DNA of 64,000 bases, from contig MU832161.1 of NCBI GenBank assembly GCA_029204225.1, positions 1 through 64,000 on the forward strand. Direction: 5' to 3'. Positions 56,101 through 64,000 of this stretch are shown one piece after another. The notes under the pieces are model-generated. The model saw only the letters and a program-made list of their open reading frames with translations. It searched no databases and was not told the origin of the DNA. Position numbers and translations under genes: made by a program. The stretch comes from Diphasiastrum complanatum (taxonomy: Eukaryota; Streptophyta; Lycopodiopsida; Lycopodiales; Lycopodiaceae). Within the stretch, counting starts at the first letter, position 1, and each line of letters starts with the position of its first letter.

Positions 56101-59100
56101 GAGTTGTAAAGAGCACATCACATGGTTAATAATGCTTTCTTGATGAGGATGCCTTTTTTACAGCAAAAGTCGTTGGAGAATGAACAATTGACTTTCACTG
56201 AATTTCTCTTATTATGCTCACTAGGCTGAAAAAGCTCAAAACATGGCTCCCAACTCTTTGGTACTTTGAAGACATACAAGAGAGAAAAAATAAAAGCTAC
56301 TTAGTTCTTGGGATGTAGATCCTGTAAAAATGGGCTGTTGCAGTCTTGTGTGAACTTAGTATTTGCTTGCTTGATTTGAAATGGCTTCAGCTTGGATCAT
56401 GTAGAAATATATCTCTGAAATGGCCAACCTTTTCACTATGCCAAAACTCGAGTCACATAAGTAGGTCGTAAAGAACCAATGACAACAAATGCAAGACAAA
56501 TGAAATATATTCAATTTATCCATGGTGGCAAGGAGTCTCAAATTTTGATTTTTATATTGAAGATGATAGAAGATGATCAAAGGCTTTACAATACATCATC
56601 TTCACATGACGAGAATGCATTTCATCAAGCATTTTAACAATCCTTACGTGTTAGCTCCATGTAATATGGCATAAGCAAGTAAGGGAGTCAAGCGGCAAAA
56701 ACCCATGCAAGTTAATGCTAATGCAGGCAGCGCTAGTAATGGGAGCAGTAGTGGCGTTGCTGGCGTCAGGAACAATGTTAGTGCCAATGTCGCTGGAAGT
56801 AAAGCTTGCACTTGTAGCTAGCTTTACAACACCCACCCCACCTTTACAAAATATGATGTCCTCATCAAATGTCGGATTAGTGCAAATATGTCTCCCAATT
56901 ATACTTAATTACTTTTATGCTGCTTGGCGCAATACTCAATTTATTGGCCACTTTACTAACATTGTAGCTGAGACACCACAAATCAGAGGCTCAACTCTTT
57001 ATATTGGAAAATGCATAACTTGAAAAGAGATTTTATATCGCTTACGTAAAACTCGAGAACCTTATTGAATGGTGACATAGGCTTATTGAAATATCCACCC
57101 TTGACACTTCTGACCTCGACTTTGGAACTCTTTTGAGTTCCGAATTTGTCCTTTCCACACTTTGTATAAGCTCCATGAGCTCCATATTTGATCATTTTCA
57201 CACAGGTATCAAGGCTCCCTGAGCCAAAGGATTGATCGTTTAATGTCCGCTTTGTGGTCCACTCGGTGCCTTCTTGCTTTGCACTCCTTGTCCCAGTCCG
57301 ATTCTTGCTTTCTTCCATTTGGCTCTTGAAGGTAGGCAAGGATTGAATAATCTGCAATGCACTTCTCACTTGGCATCCATAGAAATGGTCCAATCATATG
57401 TAGGAGGGGACAAGTCACTAGACCAATCAAATTTTGAGTTGCTACGTAAGAGATCCAATCATATTGTTTGATGACTACACCTCTTTGAGCTTGAGCTACT
57501 ATGAGAGAGTGAGAGTGATTCTACACTTAGTTTTTTAAAAGATTATGAGATTCTACACATAGAGTTTTTCTACCTTCTCTCTCTACTCGAAAGCTACATG
57601 ATCTCTTTCTCTCTCTACCCAAGAGCAAGCCAATCTTATACTTAGTTTTTTTCATCACAAGTTGCCTCTCAATGAGTATGTTGAATGGTGAATGATTCAT
57701 GCATGTTTTATATGCTCTAGCCTTAGAATTTTCAAGATAGATTGTTGAATCAATCAAGTGCTAGATCTTTGTGCAATCACACACACCTTAGGAGATCATT
57801 CACATTGTTTAAGATGTCCTCACACGTGTAAAAAGTACACAATAACCATGTATTCTAAAGAGTGATAGCTCTAAGACATTGCCAAAAAGGATTCAATAAG
57901 AAGCTGAAAGTGGTAGATGATTGGTTAGCTAAGTGGAACAACTCTTATAATCTTCATAACATTCTTGAGAAAAAGTCTTCAAAAACAATGTTATTAAGCA
58001 GCAAATCCAAGTGACTAAAGCTTTGAATCTAACATGAAATCTCGCAATGAAAAGATTATGAAACGGGCTCCAAAGAGGCAAATAGCCAAAAAAAAAAATG
58101 TTTCACATCTTCATTTGAAGCATTGTATTTAGACCAAACATGAGAAATGTTACCCATATATTTGGAACAACAAGAAAGGAGTGTGGGATAATTCTAAAGG
58201 AGAGGATTTTTTAGCTTGGCAGGCTTGATCTTGTGGGTGTGAAGGAATCTAGCTTTCTAGTGGGATGGAGGATCGTTTGTAGTTTGCTTGGATTTAAACC
58301 AAGAAAAAGCGAAGTATATTTTGTTGGTGGCTGAAAAAATAGAGAAATAAGAGATTTTTCTAGACTTCAACTACAATCATTTGATGTTAAGAGATGAAAT
58401 GAACAAGATCAAACAATGTGAACTAAGTACATCAAATTGAGTTTTTTAGGATTCAATGATCATTTTTTAGTTTTATGGATAAACATTGCTTAAGCTATAT
58501 TATTGGATTTGGTATTTTTAATGTAGACATGTTACTTTCTAATTTTGCAAAAACAATCGCAAAACATGTCAAAATTTCTTTGCTAATTTATAAACTTGAC
58601 ACGCACTAGTAAACTACATAATCACTTTCCAACTTTTATTTTTTCAATGAGGTTCTTTCAACTGTGAATTTGTCATGGTTATGCACTGGATTTCTCAATT
58701 TAATTGGCATTGAAATTATGATAAGTATGAATACCCAAAGAAAACAACAATAGTTGAGAAAAGGACTTTGATACATTCTCATGAAACTTCTAACATCTAA
58801 TAACATTATGTAGCTTTTTCAATAATTTTTGCAATGGACTATAATGTAATCAATCTTCTAGAGATTATAAAAAAAGTATGATCTTATAGTTTTATCTTTC
58901 TTAAAAAGTTATTGTGATGTACACACTATACAAAATAGCAGTATAATAAGTACCACTAAAAAAATACTTGCTTTGATTTGGTTAGTTTTTCATGATGTAC
59001 TAATATCTAATCTGTCCAATTAAATATAGTAGGTATATGACTTTAGAAAGTGACACATACTTGTTCATCTAAAATTTGAAAAGATTTAGCCATGTGAACA

Positions 59101-62100
59101 ACTTATGTAATGTTTATACTTTTTTCGACCTTGATGACTAAGATAGCGATCCATTAAGCAAGATGGAACTAGATTTATAATTCCATATTTAATAATAGGA
59201 ATATAGTTCTTACTGGTTAGATGTTATGTTAGTGATTTTTGGTTAGAAGCCAATTTCAAAAATGTATGAATGTGAAGATTGTCTTTCTCCACAAATTTTG
59301 CTTTTGCTTTTGCTTTTTCAATCTAGTTTTGAGCAAATATGGTATTGGATTGCAAGGGGAGGGTGGTGATGGATATAGATTATAGTTTTTTTTTTCAACC
59401 ATTATTTTGGTGAGAGATTATTTAAAAAATTAAGTGATCAATCCATCAATATCAAATCATGAATTACACAAACCCTCCGGGCTGAATTCTCACAAGAGAT
59501 GGAATTTGACACGAAGAAGATTAATAAAAGTATGGGTAAATGGATAAGATGTCATAGGAACTCAATTTGGGACCACTACATGGAAGACAAGGACGAAACT
59601 TTCTAGTGGTCACATGCGAATTGGAAAATGGTCAAAGGTGGGATTAAGACTCCATAAAAGTGCAAAGGCCAAAGAGAAATTGCTACAACTAGAATGATCC
59701 AAGGACAGTCCTAAACTTGTTGGAAATGTTGGAAAGGGAGACTTTAAGGAAAGTATGATAATACGTTCTAACTCTAACCTACAACATCTTTCATTTTTAA
59801 CCACTCTAAACTTAAGATCATCCTAAATCGTAAAATATTCTAAACCCTAGATTGTTCATGATAAATGGAGGACTATGGACGATTGCCCATGAAAGTGCAA
59901 TACGACTTCACATATAGTTTCAAATGAAGCATTGGTGGAGATATTGATCGAAGAGGGCTATCTTCCACTAATATACTATTTTTGTTTATTAGACAATCCA
60001 GCTATTAAAAAAACATCTCTCATTTTGATGCAAACAAGTATTACATTTTGTTTATCGTTATCATCACTCATCAACACAAATCTACAAAGTGAAGCTAGTG
60101 GAGCCAATGCCAATACAAACCACAACAATAATGAATAGATTATAGTTGTTTTGATGTAGGTCTTTACAAAAAACTACAAATGCATAATTTTTGTAGAATT
60201 TTATTTCATACAATATAAAAATTGTATCGAGTTTATAACATTTCAAATAGTCTTATTTGTATGAAATTTCAATGGGTATGTGTTTTATTTTGGACATTTG
60301 ACATGAGTGAAATAATTTTATCTATCTTTTTTCGATGTGTATGTGTAATGTTATTTTCAAATCATGCAATATGCATATTTACTTCATACTATAAAAAGTG
60401 TAATTCTTACCGCCAATCAACAAAATTGCAAATCCAAGAATACAAACCCTCACTCATTTTGCTCATTCTATGTCTATTTCAACTGTTAAATGACGTCACA
60501 CGCATTTCTAGATATCATTTTTTTGGTCTTTTAACATCAAATTTTGATATCTACAAAATTATTGGAATTTGATGTTTAGTTGTCCATCAAAAGTTTTCTA
60601 TAACTCTCTATCTATCAAAGATTCAGCATAGAGTCAAAATTTGGAACTTTTAAAATCCATCAAAATCTGATATGCAATATATGTCAAATTCTTATGGACA
60701 AATAGGAACATAGGACATCAAAGTTTGATGTGTCAACATTCCTGGTGTCAGTTCACCAATTGAAAATCAAATTTTATCACAATCCAATGTAGTTATGAAC
60801 TGACAAATTCCAACGCAATCATATCAAAAGCTTTTTCGAAGCCTACAACGTGAAAAAAAAATCGATGATTTTGCATTGAAAAAATCTTTGGAAGTTAAAC
60901 TGAATATTGTAGTGATGTGATGGAAAGCAAAATATAAATCACCAAATTGCACATTTATAGAGTGCCTTCAATGTTAATGAAAGTGATAATGCATTCAAAA
61001 AATGTGAAAATTGTGATCTAGATATTCCAAGCCCACTTTTTTTATCTAGCCATGCTCAAAAAATCAGTAATTTTGCAATACATGGAATTTCTTTGAAATT
61101 GGAGCATGCTTTTTGTATGTGCTTTTAGGAATTTTCAATGTTTTATTGAACATTTTTTAAACAATTATCCTATTGTCAAACGAAAACACATGACTTCATT
61201 TATTAAACAATTATCATTTGTAGCTTATGTTTTGCAAAAGATTGGTCATATTCCACATTATTGCAAGTTGTCCAACACATTCATAAGTTTTGTGAATTTT
61301 ATGAAGGCTTTATTTTGATGCTGTCTATTTCCAAAAGTCACTGTAGCCAACCATTTCAATGGAATACTAATAATTGGTTAAGAGTACTTGTCAATGTATC
61401 AATGTGCCAATATAATAGGCTATTGCAAGACATACATTGCGACATATACTTATTCAAATGCAAATGATTAACAACTATGGCACTTTCTACATAACACATC
61501 AATGCTCCTATGAGACCTATCATTCGAATATAGAGAGTATAGAATGTAGGAAACATGAAGTGATTAGTTAATTGAAACTTGTGACAAATATTTCAAATGT
61601 TTAAAACCAATAAAATTGTAGGACATTATATTATTTGGCACGAGCAGTAAAAGATGGTAGGTGCACCCTCTAGGTCAACACTTCTCTAAGTCGAAACATA
61701 TTGTTTGAATTATGGTATCAACAATCAATCGGTGCATAGAAACAAGGACCAACATGGATATTGAGGTAAAATGATTATATATATTTCTTTCTTCAATTTT
61801 CTTGCAAATAGATTTGTGGTTATTTTCTAATGACGTATGGAAAGAATTCTCAACTTTTAAAAAAGATTGGTTGCAAGAACTTTATTAGAGGCAACTGTCA
61901 TTGTTAGGAGAGCGCCAATGTGAATGGAGTTTTGAGAGGTACACAATTGGACAATCATGTGGATGTTATTGATATTCCAAATGAAAAGGTGAAGGGATCT
62001 AATCTTGCTGTCTCCTTTTAAGGAGATCAAAAAAGAAATAAAGTTGCCAAAGACAAAGTTGGTATATTATCATTGTATATTTATATGGATACTATGAAGC

Positions 62101-62490
62101 GATTGCAAGTTAGTCGATCTTCACTTCCTTGCCTGTTGATTGCTTTATGTCACATATTTTTTGATCTTGCAATATGAATATTTGGGAGATATAGACTTAG
62201 CCTTTAAAACGATATACAAAAATGAGATGTGCAAAAGAATGGTGAATTTATTTTATCACAAAAAGCTTTATTTGGGAATCTAATATCGGTAAAGGATCGC
62301 AACAAACTTGATGCAAGTAAGAAATTTGATGCGATGATGAGAAATTTCCTTCATTTGTTAGACATGGTGGGCTACATGTTTGGCGGAGTGGATAGAGGCC
62401 ATTACGAAAATTCTCGCATGACAGGTACATACTTGATTTTGATATAGCATAGAATTAAAACAATTTTGATTTTACTATAGAATACTTTTG
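56100..62490. other. AT-rich intergenic DNA, no supported gene
   Basis: A short Asn/Ser/Gly/Ala-rich frame near 56700-56820 (NANAGSASNGSSSG) and a 72-codon frame at 62229-62447 (ALFGNLISVKDRNKLDASKK) look like protein relics, but I cannot assign them. The rest has frequent stops in all frames. Confidence 0.4.
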
Positions 62491-62497
62491 ATCTGGT

Positions 62498-63115
62498 TCA
62501 CTCGCTTTGTCTAGCCATCCGTCTGAGGATGCTCAGAGCTACTAATCCGCAATTGTGTTCCCAACGTGGTGAATACCTCCATCTAGAAGTTCTCGTAAAC
62601 TTGGGATCCCTATCAGACACAATGGACTTCAGAAGCCCACGCAACCTGATGACATTTTGGATAAACAACCTGCGGAGAGCTATGACCACCTTGGTCGTTG
62701 TGATGAAGCGAGTCAACTTGGAAAACCTGTCTACCACTACCATAACGGATTCAATCCCATCTGGGTCCTAGGTAGCCCAACAATAAATCCATGGAGATAC
62801 TTCCCACCTTCTTACAAGAATCTCCAGTGGATGTAGTAAGCCCGAAGGACTTACCCGCTCGGCCTTGTTCACCTAACAAGCCATGCAACACTGGACGCAC
62901 TCTTTGACGTCTCGCTGCAATCGTGGCAAAAAATAATGCCTTCTTACTAGCCCATTGGTCTTATCAATACCAGGGTGCCCTAGGCAGGGCAAGGACTATC
63001 ATGGCATTCATGAAGTATCTTACGACGAAGATCCTTCACATCTGGCATGAAAACCTTTTCGTTTCTCAATAACATACCATCCTTCACGATGTATGTTAGA
63101 TATGTACCAAATGTT
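62498..63115 (-). pseudogene. Ty3/gypsy integrase fragment (broken)
   Basis: Minus strand: YIVKDGMLLRNEKVFMPDV, KDLRRKILHECHDSPCPAHP (zinc region, about 63060-62985), the HYFWP-like segment, then MVVVDRFSKLTRFI (about 62740), RLFIQNVIRLRGLLKSI and VSDRDPKF, which carries a catalytic Asp. Frameshifts follow, where the downstream HPQTDGQ-E region decays to a RRMARQSE relic. This gypsy lineage differs from element C. Confidence 0.75.
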
Positions 63116-63760
63116 ACACTCCAATCTCCAAAAGCTCTCAAAACTTTGATGGCCGGTGTGAGGAATGATCCACCCAACCGTAGGTGCCCTCCTCTTGAGT
63201 CTATCTGATTACTATTTTGGGCCTAGGACACTTGGCTGGCATGCAAGGGTGATCAATCCCCATGGTGCAATGCAAATTCACTTCCCGTAATCAGTCGTGG
63301 ATGCAAATCCACTACCTGTAATCAGTCGTGGCTTTGATACCAACTGTCACACTCCCATCTCCAAGAGCTCTCAAACTCTGATGGCCGATGTGAAGAATGA
63401 GGTGGTTGGGCATTGGTTTGACTTGAGCAATTTTCGCCACCAAAATACTCTTCCCATTTATGCAACCACTGATCCACCACATCAGTAGTTCTCTACGGGG
63501 AATTTTCAAAACACTTAGCAGATTTGACATCTTTATCTTCAGGGAATGGAACTGGAGAATCAACATATACAAGTCGCCCTGAGGGTGGAACGAGAAACGA
63601 AGGCAACATGTGAGAAGGGAATTGCAACAGGTGTGGTGGAGTATACCATAGCATGCATCTCTAGCATGGTCCTCTCCAACTGTCACACTCCCAATCTCCA
63701 TGAGCTCTCAAACTCTGGTGGCCAGTGTGGAGAATGAACTGAGCCCTGAAGGCCCGCTTG
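63109..63760. repeat. Three copies of a TGTCACACTCC block
   Basis: TGTYACACTCC-AATCTCC-A-GAGCTCTCAAACTCTG-TGGCC-GTGTG recurs at about 63109, 63346 and 63679, with a GTGGTTGGGCA phrase after two of them. Likely repeated insertion or local duplication of an LTR or leader segment of the gypsy element. Confidence 0.65.
63410..63552 (-). pseudogene. Partial duplicate of gypsy gag
   Basis: Minus strand reads FPEDKDVKSAKCFENS, TTDVVDQWLHKWEE and then skips about 100 bp relative to the copy at 63805-64000. A shortened duplicate of the same gag segment. Confidence 0.6.
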
Positions 63761-63804
63761 AATTCAAAACATGTGGTTGGGCACTAATTTGGCTTGAGCA
63801 ATTT

Positions 63805-64000
63805 CCACCACCACTTGTCAGCAAAATCAGTAAAATGGTAAGCAGCTTTTCGAATTCTCAAACCTTCATCAGTTGGAGCTCTTTTAAGAACAAAATACTC
63901 CTCTTCCCATTTATGCAACCACCGATCCACCACATTAGTAGTTCTCTGCAGGGAATTTTCAAAAAACTTAGCAGATTTGACATCTTTATTTTCTGGGAAT
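63805..64000 (-). pseudogene. Gypsy gag fragment at the window edge
   Basis: Minus strand frame FPENKDVKSAKFFENSLQRT, VVDRWLHKWEEEYF, RKAAYHFTDFADKWWWKL. The WLxxWEEYF...AxxxL...AxxWW pattern is the retrotransposon gag domain. A TAG stop follows at about 63797. It continues beyond the right edge. Confidence 0.65.

Noticed and set aside
56715-57023. 102-codon frame with a hydrophobic N-terminus
   Set aside because: The alternative frame is Asn/Ser/Gly-rich and neither has homology I can recognise; left as unassigned DNA.

Overview
This is eukaryotic nuclear DNA from a land plant. The evidence is spliced plant-type genes with GT-AG introns, Ty1/copia and Ty3/gypsy LTR retrotransposons with plant-type primer sites, long CT/GA microsatellites and AT-rich intergenic DNA. 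Heavily nested, decayed retroelements and two transposase-like gene families outside the common angiosperm set make a fern or other non-flowering plant my best guess. That is inference.

Layout. (1) 1-13.6 kb: a minus-strand host gene with exons at 13110-12835, 805-697 and 312-164, continuing off the left edge. Its first intron is about 12 kb because a copia element (987-12326, target duplication CCCAT on both sides) sits in it. That copia is itself interrupted by a second LTR element without recognisable coding capacity (about 5184-9856) and by 1.8 kb of unassigned DNA. (2) 13.6-17.9 kb: a second copia with a truncated 5' LTR, about 0.5 kb upstream of the host start codon. (3) 20.05-31.18 kb: a gypsy element bounded by two LTRs, holding a degraded pol, a (CT)n expansion inside integrase, a copia gag fragment, a remnant of an unknown ORF downstream of pol, and a second, chromodomain-type pol relic. 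(4) 31.2-40.5 kb: fragments of transposon-like genes with GGTACT-rich, intron-like spacers, and a second chromovirus relic with a 1 kb tandem duplication. (5) 40.5-47.6 kb: a minus-strand LTR-element end carrying an intact 296-aa ORF of unknown function, a decayed coiled-coil gene, a decayed DUF7869-like transposase gene, and a copia fragment with an internal inversion. (6) 49.4-49.95 kb: a Rab7 (RABG3-type) pseudogene that keeps its introns. (7) 52.3-55.4 kb: an apparently intact five-exon host gene coding for 685 aa. (8) 55.5-62.4 kb: AT-rich DNA with nothing recognisable. (9) 62.5-64 kb: minus-strand gypsy integrase and gag fragments among short duplicated blocks.

Only two genes look functional: the split minus-strand coiled-coil gene and the 685-aa gene. 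Nearly everything else is mobile DNA at different stages of decay. Many premature stops are CAG to TAG at positions where relatives have glutamine, as expected from deamination of methylated cytosine in CHG context.
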